64,000 nucleotides of DNA. It comes from Fagopyrum homotropicum. Its lineage: Eukaryota > Streptophyta > Magnoliopsida > Caryophyllales > Polygonaceae. Under the pieces are notes generated by a model. That model worked only from the letters and a program-made list of their open reading frames with translations, did not search any database and was not told the origin of the DNA. Shown here piece by piece: positions 1 through 11,380 of the stretch (positions within the stretch are counted from its first letter, which is position 1; every line of letters begins with the position of its first letter). The stretch covers positions 50,018,993 to 50,082,992 of the forward strand of contig BSWB01000005.1 in NCBI GenBank assembly GCA_033239125.1, given 5' to 3'. Made by a program: the position numbers and the translations under genes.

Positions 1-1820
1 CAAGCACAATCATGAAAGATAAACACATCAGCATGTTATCACACATTTACCCATTTATTATCTTTGTATAATGATCATTCACTCAAAAACCGTATATATA
101 TAGATAGATGAAAGTATGTGACACGAGGACCGATACATCCCCGTCTCTGAGTACAATGTCCAGCTGTACGAGTATCGGTCACACAATCCGTGTACCCTAT
201 GGGAGTGGATTGCGCCCTTCCTGTAAACCAGTCTGGCCTGACATCAGAGAACCTCCCAGACTCCACGGCGGGATGAAAGGGAAAGGTTATCACAGCCACG
301 CAGTGGGGCAGTCAATAGAACATAGGTCGATAAAAACGACAACTCATGCTATCATAGCAAACATATAAAGCACACACCACTCATGCAAACACCCAATATA
401 GGGATGGTAGCTAAGTAAGTCCTACGGACTTACCTCAACCTCGTACAAAATCAACCACGATCACCTCTACACTGGAGGGACAACACGGCCTATAAAAAGG
501 CATAAAGAGATATATCAACCTCTATTCATCAAAGGGGTCACACCTAGACCCAAAGGGATCCATAAGGATCATACTCAATCTATGAGCCTCACAACCAACT
601 AAACCTCAATATCTCAGCAAAACTCACAATTCCTCAAATCTCAAGGTAGTATCTAATAACATTCCTCAATCTCAATTTTAATCCTAATTTAATTAATTAA
701 CCTTTAATTAATTAATTAGATTTCTCCAGAATAACGTTTTGCCCGCAGGCAATTTCTAAACCCCCTGTCATCAGATTTCAACAAACAAACTATCCATAAT
801 CACCAGAATAATATAATGAGCATAATGGAAATTCCAATTATCCATTTTAACCAACTCAAGGTCAATTTATACTAACCCGCAATACGGAAAACGAATAAAT
901 TCATAACTTATTCGTTACTAACCCGATATACGAACCGGAAGAAGATCCAGACTCCTAGCGATACGGAGAGTAAGAGCGCGGTATAAACCTTACGTTTGAT
1001 GACTTGTGGTAGTCCGTCGGCGTTCCGATAGCGGTAAACGGAAGCTTTACCAAAAATCTAACAAACGGAAAATAGATTTGTACCAGGATGGAGAGAATAA
1101 GATAAGGTACTCGTTGGTACAAGCGGATTTGAAAATGGATCGAAAATGAAAGGTTAGTGAAGGATTAAAGGTGGGTCGTATATTTCGTTTGGTTTTCAGT
1201 CGGTTGCTTCGCTTGAAGCTTTGCAATTGAAGAAGATGGATATGTAATCATATGTATAAGTTAGCATATATATGTATTTGATATACATCCACTAGCCGCC
1301 TCCTGTGATTGTACACATGTACATTTTATATATATATATATAATTAATGTTTATCCAAAACATTTAATTAAAACGCGGTTATAATTTTCGGTCTTCAAAT
1401 TTTATCAAATTAGAATAGAAATTACGGAATATTATCGGGATAGTTAATCCATAACTATCTCGTAAAATGGGCATTCCTAAGCCACATTTCTTAACCGCTA
1501 AGGATCGGAATAGCGACTCTTTTATCTGTTTTGCCTTTTCATGTTATTTCATATCTATGACATATCCGATGTCCTGATCATTTCTCTCAACTGCATTTTT
1601 ATTAATTGGAGCTCCCAAATGCTCCAAATAACACCGGAAGGTAAAAATAATTACCCGGGGGAAAAAGTAAAAATTTTCCCAAACGTCCAAAATTACGCGA
1701 GGAACATAACGGTGAGGCTCTTACTCATCACTTGCGAAATCTTCGCGAGTTATATGTCAATTACTATCAACGATTAAGTTAATCAACATTAATTAGAATT
1801 CGGAAATCCTAGCTATTACA
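1..1820 (-). mobile_element. Partial LTR of a chromovirus-type Ty3 element, reverse orientation
   Basis: On the minus strand this stretch starts with TGTAATAGCTAGGATTTCCG, the same beginning as the LTRs at 13824 and 20785. Shared blocks follow in the same order: the NNAATTAATTAA-rich tract near 690, the GTTTTGCCCGCAGG block near 737, the AACGAATAAATTCATAACTTATTCG block near 890 and the AAGTCC..GGACTTAC block near 420. It is therefore a diverged copy of that LTR family in inverted orientation, cut by the window edge. No primer site or polypurine tract is visible, so it could be a solo LTR or one end of an element lying to the left. No protein is encoded; short ORFs here are chance. Confidence 0.8.
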
Positions 1821-2206
1821 AAATATATATTGGACTAATTTGGTTAATAGGCCTTTTTGAGATTATCTTTTAGTATCAAGCCTTTTTTAGTTTTTTAGTT
1901 AAGTACATATATCAAAAATCTTATTACTGTCCAACCTTCACCGTGATTAGATAAAACCTAATATTTCCTCAGCCACTTGTCTCAATCTATGACTTCTCTT
2001 TCTCCTCAACCTTGCCCTCTCTTCACTTACCTCCCATGGTATGAGTTTTCTACCATCAAATCTCAGACCTAGGATCACACATCAATTCATCATCAAATCA
2101 ATCCAAGATTACCAACCCCCGAGCATTTCGATTAATCGATCTTGTTTTGTTCGTTGTAGAGTAGCAGTGTGAAGAGCGAAGGTGAAGCATCGTTGGCGGT
2201 GATGGA
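1821..2206. other. Unassigned spacer between the LTR copy and the Athila element
   Basis: I recognise nothing in these 386 bases. They separate the inverted chromovirus LTR from the left end of the Athila element and look like older host sequence, pyrimidine-rich near 1980-2040. There is no convincing ORF. The five bases before the Athila LTR (ATGGA) would be its target duplication, but the partner end has been lost. Confidence 0.4.
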
Positions 2207-2965
2207 TGTTCGCTCGAAAGTGTGTGAGTCAAAGTCTTAGAATTTATAAAACTGAAATTAAGCAAAAGCGAACCCGCAGTGTACGGATCGGCGTAGTAAA
2301 GCAAGAATTCCAGAGTATCGAACTCAGGGATTTGGGGGGAACAAATTCAGTTCACAAATTGTCAGGCAAATATCAATAGCTTTTGTAAAGATGATAAGGA
2401 AAACAACGATTCTAAAGATTCAAGTATCCAATTGTGGCGATCGATTCAAGATATTCTAAAGATATAAGGACAGAGTCAGGATTGCAAAGGTATAACTAAA
2501 GTAAGGTAATGTACGGTGAAGTTCCAAAATCCTATATGTCTCACCCAAAGGCTCTCTCTATAAGGTTGTTGAGGCTGCAGTATAGAAAGGATCTACGGAT
2601 AAAAATTACTCTCAAATACCCATGCCCAAACCCAAGGGAATCAAAGATAAGCCAAAACGGTTAAGGTTGTGACACTCGAAACCGAAGTAGATGATGTTGA
2701 GTCTCACTACTACCTAGAAAAGGTAATTCAAGGCTAGGTTAAAGCAAATCTTTAACTTTGGATCAAAGCAAAAGAAAAGGACGTACGACAGAGGAAACCA
2801 CGGATGGATCTTGAAGAAACACGGCCGTGGAACTCAATAACAGGTTGTGGAAAAGGTCGACGACGAGGTTTCTCGCAACTCTCAGGGTCCAATCTGTTTA
2901 AGTTCAATCTATCATCATCTATGCCACAACTATCAACCCTTCACCTTAGAATCGCCAAAGGGTTT
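2207..2965 (-). repeat. Athila 3' LTR, downstream (U5-side) part
   Basis: Bases 2207-2600 match the 5' LTR remnant at 36669-37065 almost base for base, starting at TGTTCGCTCG in both. The remainder to 2965 has no partner because the right copy is truncated. The LTR resumes at 12590 after the Copia insertion. A CACGGCCGTGG palindrome lies at 2820-2830. Confidence 0.85.
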
Positions 2966-4153
2966 TGAAAACTCCACCTTGATTAAAATGGTTTACAAGT
3001 GTTGATGATGGAAGACTTCACACAAATATAGCAGTTGGATCTCTAACAATGTACTTGATTATATTTCTAGATGTTTGGTTGGTTTAAATTCAGTGCAGGT
3101 TGTATATCTACATATCAAGGGCCTTGAAGTTGGATTCAAGAACAAGTTCAAAAGGATGAAGATCAAGGGCCTTGGAAACTAAAGTGCACGGAACAAGGAT
3201 TCAAATAAATTGAAGATCTTCGTTGAAGATTCTGTAACAAGAAGATCTTATCAACCAAAGACTTTGTCAACCGAAGGATAGAGAATCATTTCGAAAATAT
3301 TTTCTAAATAACAAGAACGGCAAAAATATCATCTCTCTCTTATCCAACAGAAGACGAGAAGATCAAGGAAAAAAGCCTCAACGTGTTCGTAGGGATCGAA
3401 GACGTACAACGTCTACCTTACGATCTTCATGGAAAAGAAGGTTGATCTTCAAATGGTCATCTCTACAATGCCTAGAAGATCTTTCCATAGAAGATATAAA
3501 TAAAGATGATGGTCGAAGAAGAAGATACACAAGCTTACACCCAAAAACATCTTTGCATCCTCAAGCAACCTTATCATCTTCATTCGTTGTTTTTCTTTCT
3601 CACATTCACGTAAAAGTTTTATCCCCTTAGAGAGAGAGAAAACACAAGAGCTCCATTGGAAGATCTAAAAAGTGCTATACTAGAGTGTGTTACTCTGCGA
3701 AGTAACTAGGCTATTATAGCTAGGTTAAGAGTTGGAGCTAGATCGTAGCATTGGCTACAAGTGAGAGAAGAAGGGGATTTCTTCTAGTTTGTATCTAGGA
3801 CTCTTTTAAGCTCATAATAGATAGTTAGATCCTACGGATATACCTTGGGACGGAGAGTAGGCTATTTAGATCCGAACTTCGTAAATATATCCTCGTGTCA
3901 ATCTTTTCAATTCCGCACCATATAAGATTTACTGTGACTAACTTTGTTTTGTAGGAGCAAGAAGTAAAGGCCCTTGAAATTGAGATTCAAAGCCCTTGAA
4001 ATAGAAGTTTCACTAGTAACACAGATTGACATCAAGACCCTTGAAAGAAGTTTCAAGGCCTTGAGATTTGGTTTGCAAAAAGTTCCCATACTCTATTCAA
4101 CCCCCCCTTCTAGAGTATTATCTATATTATTTATATCACCTATCGGTTCTTCA
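2966..4153 (+). repeat. Copia 5' LTR
   Basis: 1,188 bases, TG...CA, near-identical to 11381-12584. It contains TTCAAGG/CCTTGAA boxes near 3114, 3163, 3967-4004 and 4036-4065. The homologous downstream end meets a primer site directly. Confidence 0.92.
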
Positions 4154-4155
4154 AA

Positions 4156-4167
4156 TGATATCAGAGC
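4156..4167 (+). other. Copia primer-binding site (initiator-Met tRNA type)
   Basis: TGATATCAGAGC begins two bases after the 5' LTR. It differs by one base from TGGTATCAGAGC, the usual complement of the plant initiator methionine tRNA 3' end. Confidence 0.8.
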
Positions 4168-4208
4168 TAGAATCACGTTTATTGATTTAACCATCAGTGA
4201 GACTAATC

Positions 4209-6002
4209 ATGAATCCTGTAGGTGATGGTGGATTTGCTCAAGGAAGATCCTCATCTCGACCACCACTCTTCTGTGCAACAACTTCGCTCATTGGAGATCA
4301 CTAATGCGTATGTTCCTGATTGACCAGGATATGGAGCTTTGGAGCATTATTCAAGATGGACCAAAAGTTCCAATGACAACGGTTGAAGGAGTCCAAGTAC
4401 CGAAGAAGGAATCAAACTTTACACAGGCTGACCTGGATAGTGTGTCAAAGAATTACAAGGCAATGAATCTACTTTACTGTGGATTAGATTCTAATGAATT
4501 CAACCGCATCTCATCATGCAAAAGTGCAAAATAAATATGGGATAAGCTTGTTGTCACTTACGAAGGAACAAGTCAAGTGAAGGAAACAAAGATTAGCATC
4601 TTTCTCAGACAATACGAGCTATTCAAGATGAATCCAAATGAACCAGTCAAAGAAATGTTCACCAGATTCACTGGGATAGTGAACAATCTAGACTCACTTG
4701 GAAAGACCTTCACAAATGAAGAAAAAGTGAGAAAGGTTCTAAGAAGCTTACCTAAAGCCAAGTGGGGACCAAAGATGACTGTTATTGAAGAAGCTCAAAA
4801 TCTTACTACTCTTCTTCTTAATGATTTACTTGGTAAACTCATCACACATGAAATGATTCTTGGCAAAGAAGATGGAGAACTCCCATCCAACTCTAAGAAT
4901 TTGGCATTAAAATCCAGAAGAGATGAGTTACCTTCTGATGAAGAAAATAGTGAGGATGATAATGAAGAAGATGCTCTCGCCACGATCTCTAAAGGTTTAG
5001 CAAGAATTCTCAAGATAAAGAAACAATCTGCAAACCGAAAATTTGCACGAGCATCAAAACCCCGAGGTAAGTTTTCTAACTCTAATAAGAAAACGAAAGT
5101 ACTGACTTGTTTTGAATGTGGTAAAACAGATCATTTGGTGAAGGATTGTCCACAAAAAAAGAGGACCAACTTCAGAATGAATGATCGAAAGAAGAAAGCC
5201 ATGGTTGCTTCATGGAGTGATTCAGAATCGATCAACAAATGAATCAGAAGATGAACAAGAACAAGCAAACTTGTGTCTTATGGCCGATCATGAAGATAAC
5301 TCAAATCTTTACATCGACAATATGGTAAGTACAATTTTGTCTCAATCTGAGATTGACCTCAAACAATTTCTTAAGGATATTATCTTAAGTGATAAGGAAC
5401 ATAGAATAAGGATAAATTCTTTCAAAGAAAAACTTCATGAACAAGATAAACAATTGAGTAAAATGTCTTTGGAGATTGAAAATCTTAACACAGAAAAGGA
5501 AGAACTTGATGACAATATCAAGGCCTTGGAATCAGAAAACCTGATTCTCAAGAACAACCTCTCTTCTCTACATCGAAGTTATATCGATCTAGAGAAAGAG
5601 AAAGTTGATTTGACTTTAATGTGTCAAGACCAGAAGGCATCACTCATTAAGTTTACTCATTCAAAAGCTAATCTGGAAAGAATGGTGGGTGAACAACAAT
5701 CTTCACTTAACAAAGATGGTATAGCGTATCATAGAAGCTTTCCTAGAAAACCTACCACCACTTTTGTTACGGCAAAAGGAAGCATTCATATGCCTACCTG
5801 CTTCTATTGTTTTAAAAAGGGTCATGTTAAATCTACATGTCCTTATAGAAGAAATGATCCTTATATCATCAGAAACACCTATCCTTTATGTTTAAGGAAA
5901 CAAGTCAAACAAATCTGGGTTCCTAAAGGTACTAGACCACCAAACATGATCGAACCTGAGTATGAACCAAAATATGCCATTTGGTCGACCCGAAAAGGTT
6001 GA
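4209..6002 (+). pseudogene. Copia gag, broken
   Basis: The reading frame starts at ATG 4209 and is broken by a frameshift near 4275, a TAA near 4533 and a frameshift near 5240. The parts 4304-4534, 4577-5242 and 5181-6002 nevertheless keep the order of a Copia gag. First is a gag-polypeptide region with W and Q-rich helical segments. Next is a CCHC zinc knuckle (CFECGKTDHLVKDC, about 5108-5149) after a basic stretch. A heptad-like coiled coil follows at about 5390-5700, then a second knuckle (CFYCFKKGHVKSTC, about 5800-5841). The two-knuckle, long-coil layout is larger than in Tnt1-type Copia and fits Sireviruses. The protein would package element RNA in the cytoplasm, but this copy cannot make it intact. 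Confidence 0.85.
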
Positions 6003-6035
6003 TGTTTGTTGTTTTGCAGGATATCACCAAGGTAA

Positions 6036-9000
6036 TGGATTTTAGATAGTTGTTGCTCAAGACACATGAGTGGAAAGAGTTCTTTATTCTCAGATTTAAA
6101 GAAGCAATCATCTGGAACTATTACTCTTGGTGATAAAGGAAAGTGTGATATAATTGGCATTGGTAAAATTTGCTATGATTCATCTAACTTTATTGATGAT
6201 GTTTATTTAGTTGATGGCTTGAAATATAATCTGCTAAGTATTTCTCAAATTTATGATGAAGGCAATAAAATCATGTTTGATTCAGAAAAATGTGAAGTTC
6301 AAGACATAAAGACGGGAGAAGTATTGCTTACTGCTCCTAGGTGTAATAATGTTTATTCATTGAGCACTAACCAAGTTGTAGGAACTAAGCTAAAATGTCT
6401 AAAGGCCTTGACTGATGATCCAAGGCTTTGGCATAGAAGACTTGGCCACGTAAGCATGCACACCATGCAGAAGCTACTTACAAAAGATTTGGTACGAGGT
6501 TTGCCAAACCTAAACTTCAAGGTTGATGACCTATGTAAAGCTTGTACACAAGGTAAACAAACAAGAGGTTCATTCAAACCAAAAAAAGCTGTAAGTTCTT
6601 CTCTACATATTGAACTTTTACATATGGATGTTTGTGGACTTATGCGTGTCAAGTCTCCCGGAGGAAAACAATACATCCTTGTTATAGTAGACGATTTCTC
6701 TCGGTTTACATGGATATCTTTTTTACGAAAAAAATCTGAAGCTTTATTTGAGTTTTCAAAATTGTGTAAGGAGTTACAAAGTTTGAAAAACCTACCAATC
6801 GTTTCTATAAGAAGCGATCATGGTAGAGAATTTGATCAACTAAAATTCGATTTATTTTGTGCAAAATATGGTATTTCTCATAACTTTTCAACTCCTAGAA
6901 CTCCTCAACAAAATGGAGTTGTGGAACGGAAGAACCGCACTCTTGAGGATATGTCTAGGACAATGCGTTTAGAAAATCATTTGCCAAAAAGTTTTTGGGC
7001 CGAAGCAGTAAACATTGCAAATTATATTTTAAATCGATGCTTAATTCGTCCTATTTTGAAAAGACTCCTTATGAACTCTTTAAAGGAAGAAAACCAAACA
7101 TTTCATACTTCAAACCTTTTGGATGTACTTGTTTTGTTCACAACAATGGAAAAGACAATCTCGAGAAATTTGATGCACGTAGTGATGAAGCTATATTCAT
7201 TGGATATGCTTCAAATAACAAAGCTTATCGAGTATATAAGAAACGTACCAAAGTTGTTGGAGAAAGCATTCATATTGTTTTTGATGAAAGCAATGATGGT
7301 ACTTTGAGTGAGAGTTTTGCAGATTTAAATCTGAATCAAAGAGAAGATCACATTTCGGATGAAGATAAAGATCCTAAAGGTCAAGAGAAGAATATCCAAG
7401 AAAAGATTCAAGATACCAAAGAAAATCCTCAAGACCTTGAAACACACCTTCAAGACCTTGAAACTGGAAACTGTGACAACAGAACTCCACTTCAAGGGCT
7501 TGAATCCCAACTTTAAGGCCTTGAGAATGCACAAATGGTACCTGAATCAAGTCAGACATATTCAGCTCAACCTTCTGGATCTACATCATCTGTCAAAAGA
7601 AGAAAAGTTCAACACTCCTCGTATCATCCATAAGAAAATGTGATCTCAGATCCAAATGCTGGAGTTCAAACTAGATCTAAAGTGAATAATCTTTGTGTTT
7701 TCTCCGCTTTTGTATCACTTGTCAAGCCAAAGAACTACATTCAAGCTCTTCAAGAACCAGACTGGATCATTTTCATGCAAAATGAATTAAATGAATTTGA
7801 GAGGAACAAGGTATGAACTCATACTTCAAGACCAAAGCATCAATCAGTTATTGGCACGAAGTGGGTCTTTCGAAACAAATTGGATGAAAGTGGCAAAGTC
7901 ATACGAAACAAAGCACGACTTGTAGCACAAGGTTATAACCAAGAAGAAGGTATTGATTATGAGGAGACTTTTGCTCCTGTTGCCAGGTTAGAAGTCATAC
8001 GTATGTTACTTGCATTTGCATCCTTCATGAGCATAAAACTTTTTCAAATGGATGTAAAATGTGCTTTTTTGAACGGCTTCTTAGAAGAAGAAGTCTACGT
8101 TGCTCAACCTCCTGGTTTTGAAAATGATGAATTTCCGGATCATGTTTTTAAATTAGATAAAACTCTTTACGGTCTTAAGCAAGCTCCTCGAGCTTGGTAT
8201 GAAAGATTGTCTAAATATCTTCTTGAAAACAATTTCAAAAGAGGTTTGATTGATAAACATTGTTTATCAAAACTAGAGGCAACGAAATTTTAGTAGTACA
8301 AATCTATGTTGATGATATATTATTCGGTGCTACTAATGATTCCCTTTGCAAGGAATTTTCAGATATTATGTGCAGGGAATTTGAGATGAGCTTAATGGGA
8401 GAGTTAAATTTCTTTCTTGGACTTCAAGTTACACAAGCAAAGAAAGGAATTTTTCTTAATCAAAGCAAGTATACTAAAGACTTGCTTAAAAAGTACAAAA
8501 TGGATCAATCTAAGGTTGCAAAGACTCCTATGAGTTCAACACTTTCGCTAGATCATGACAAGAATGGCAAAAGTGTAATACAAAAGGAGTATCGAGGTAT
8601 GATCGGTTCATTGTTGTATCTAACTGCTAGTCGTCCTGACATTTTGTTTAGCGTGTGCATGTGTGCAAGATTTCAAGCTGATCCTAAAGAGTCACACTTG
8701 ATAGCTGTGAAAAGAATTTTTCGGTATCTCAATGGCACTAAGGATCTAGGGTTATGGTACCCACGTCAAAGCTCGTTTCATCTTGTTGGCTATTCAGATG
8801 CAGACTTTGCAGGTTATAAGGTCGATAGAAAAAGTACTTCTGGAATTTGTCAATTCTTAGGGTCATCCCAAATTAGTTGGCACTCCAAGAAGAAAAATTA
8901 TGTTGCCCTATCCACAGCTGAGGCCGAGTATATAGCTGTTGGACCCTGTTGTGCTCAAATTCTTTGGATTGCTCAACAACTTCGTGACCTTGGCTTTGAC

Positions 9001-9258
9001 TTAAGAGGTATTCCTATAAAATGTGATAATACTAGTGCTATTTTTATAACTAAAAATCCTGTGCAGCATTCAAGGACTAAGCATATTGATGTGAGACATC
9101 ACTTCATAAGAGATCATGTTGAGAAAGGTGATGTTTCGATTTCTTTTATCTCAACTAACTTGCAGCTTGCAGATATCTTTACCAAGCCTCTTCCAGAGGA
9201 ACAATTTAATTTTATTAGATTGGAGCTTGGTATGTTGAATAAGGAAGCATTAACATAG
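6036..9258 (+). pseudogene. Copia pol (protease, integrase, RT, RNase H), broken
   Basis: Domains follow the Copia order. The protease core at 6045-6068 reads D-S-C where the active site should be D-S/T-G, and a TAA lies immediately upstream. Integrase spans about 6420-7300, with the HHCC zinc finger (H near 6430-6440, C near 6533-6542) and D, D, E residues near 6624, 6818 and 6923. It is frameshifted near 7060 and continues at 6995-7516 in another frame. RT runs from about 7855 with KARLVAQG near 7905; a frameshift near 8270 separates it from the YVDD motif at about 8305. RNase H covers about 8790-9180 and has the D-A-D-F and AEAEY signatures. The ORF ends at 9258. These four separate defects mean no working polyprotein from this copy. 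Confidence 0.88.
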
Positions 9259-9674
9259 GGAGAGTAAACGAGTTTTAATCATCCTACGCATGCAAGCCCA
9301 ATTGACGTTTTCAAGGGCCTTGAAATAAAATTCAAGGGGCCTTGAAACATATTTCAAAGGATACATAAATAAAATGGATCAATTAGAAATTCATATCTTT
9401 TAGATATTAAATTATCTAATTTTTAAAAGGGATTTCAAAGGTTTTGTTTTCAAATTCAAAGGATTTTGAAAAGTGGTTACCTAAATTTATGGAAGGAATT
9501 TTTATCACTCAAGATCTTTAAAATCTTTTGATCTTACGTTGATTAGACTTCTTTCCTTAAATATCTCTTCTCTTCCCTCTTTCTTTCTTCCGCTTCCCTT
9601 TGCTTTCGAAAGAACGGTGTTTTACTCTTCCAAATTTCCAAAACCCTCTTCATCGTTTTCTCAAAAAATTTTCA
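9259..9674 (+). other. Non-coding spacer between Copia pol and ORF3
   Basis: AT-rich spacer with two adjacent palindromic boxes of the TTCAAGG(G)CCTTGAA kind at about 9308-9352. A weak purine run (ATAGGGAGAG) stands right after the pol stop. Bases 9570-9660 are pyrimidine-rich, like a 5' leader for the following ORF. Confidence 0.5.
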
Positions 9675-11125
9675 ATGGCTCCCAAAAGATCTTCAGCCAA
9701 CGACGCATCCTCATCAGTTCCAAAAATACTAAGGGTCGCACAAGTATCGTCCGACTCTGACTCTAGTTCTGAATCTGGGTCAAGTTCAAGTTCGAGTTCG
9801 TCAGGGTTCTCAAATGACGCCGAGATTTTTGCTAGAACAGGGTTACCATCAAGTTGGTTCATCAACCCAACAGCTGCCAAAAAGTGGGTCAAGGAATATG
9901 ATGACCGTCTTTAGTGCATGTGTGAGGGAGTACATAGCGAACTGTTCACTTGCTCGTCTCTGCCAGGACTTGAAGCGCTTCAAGCAAGCTTAATATGGAT
10001 CATGTTGAATCCAGGGGAATCATCTTATCCTCGACTGACAAGGCTGTTTTATGCCAACTTGTCGGCAAGACGTGAAAGAGGGGAATGGATTCTAAACACG
10101 GTTATCAAAGGTAAGAAAATCACCCTCACTCTTGAAATCATAGCAGATATTTTTGGGATTCCTTTGTATGATGCTTCAGAAGATTCAAACCCTGCTAGAA
10201 CATTAAGGCTAGCAAAAGAACAACTTCTCCTTCCCATTGCCTTATCACCTCCAACCATACATATTTAATCCTGGAAGCTAGAATAGTCTATTCTATTATA
10301 GATAGATGCATTGTCCCTAGAGTTGGCAACAAAGAGATTTTAACCAATTCTGTGCAGATGTTGAGTTACAATGCCTTGAATGGGTTGAAGGTGAATCCGC
10401 CTGAAATTATTTTGTCTCATATGGTGAATGTGATTAATTCTCCAAGCATCAGTCATCTACCTTATGGGAATTTGCTTCCTATAATATTCACATATTTTTC
10501 AGTAGATTATTCTGGTGAAGTGTTGAATCTTTACAATGATGGATTAGATGAAACCTTCTTTGAGACAATAGGAATCAAAAAGACTAAAGTGGGCTTTAGT
10601 ACTGTGTGGTTGTTAATGGATCAGCCTGAATGGAATTTTACTACTCAGCAACGACTGATATTTGTGGAAGACTCGTTGAAATCATTAACTTGTGACTTTA
10701 TAGAGTTTAGAGCGTCAATGACCGATCAGATGGATAAAGCTCAAGATTTGCTGGGAATTCTGAATCAGAAGATTAACTAGTTATTTCATGTGAGTGATAT
10801 GACCTTAACAGCTGCAAGTAGTATCAAACCATTATCAGAGGAAGATGGCAAGGAAACCCATTAGGACGCTGAGAAAGTTATGGATCAGTGTTATAAGGTT
10901 GTCAAGGATAAGCCCATTCGACAACCAATGCCAGAGGATCCAGATATTTTGACAATTGAAGAGTTTGGGGTCGTAAAGAATTATGCCAAGGATTCTACTC
11001 AACGAGGAACAAACTTGTCTCTCAAGGAACGTGATCTTGCTGATGCAAAAGATCGATGGAGAGATATGTGCCTTCGAGACTACTATGGAAAAGGAAGTTC
11101 CTCTAAGTGGTACAAGGAGGATTGA
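9675..11125 (+). pseudogene. Copia third ORF (Sirevirus env-like position), broken
   Basis: A coding region of about 480 codons downstream of RNase H. It starts at ATG 9675 with a short basic segment and a serine-rich stretch (about 9755-9815). A stop at 9912-9914 comes next, then a globular part (9918-10268) containing GEWILNTVIKGKKITL. A frameshift near 10270 leads to a third part (10352-10780). After stops near 10780 and 10862 a charged, K/E/D-rich tail (10880-11125) follows. The sequence around IADIFGIPLY resembles the domain annotated in many plant transposon-related proteins of unknown role. I see no convincing transmembrane segment or signal peptide, so 'env-like' describes position only. 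Function unknown. Confidence 0.65.
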
Positions 11126-11246
11126 AGATCTTGGCATATCATGAGTTTTTCAGAAATTTTTATGGTTTTGAAATACATGTGTTTTGGGGTTGCAATCGCT
11201 TTTAAGACTTCCTGTTTTGACTGACTTTTCTCCCTTGTTGAAAGAC

Positions 11247-11259
11247 AAAGGGGGAGAAA
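11247..11259 (+). other. Upstream polypurine tract copy
   Basis: AAAGGGGGAGAAA repeats the core of the tract next to the 3' LTR (AGGGGGAGAT at 11371). Extra tracts upstream of the functional one are a recognised feature of Sireviruses. Confidence 0.55.
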
Positions 11260-11368
11260 TATAATCCGACATTTCCGATATACTGCATTCTGCATTTTTA
11301 GATCTGAGATTGTTATATGCATTGCTAAACTAACAAATGCAGGTATGAAACTTTGTGTTGTCTTCCAT

Positions 11369-11380
11369 CAAGGGGGAGAT
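11369..11380 (+). other. Copia polypurine tract
   Basis: CAAGGGGGAGAT directly abuts the TG of the 3' LTR at 11381. This is where plus-strand synthesis would be primed. Confidence 0.8.
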
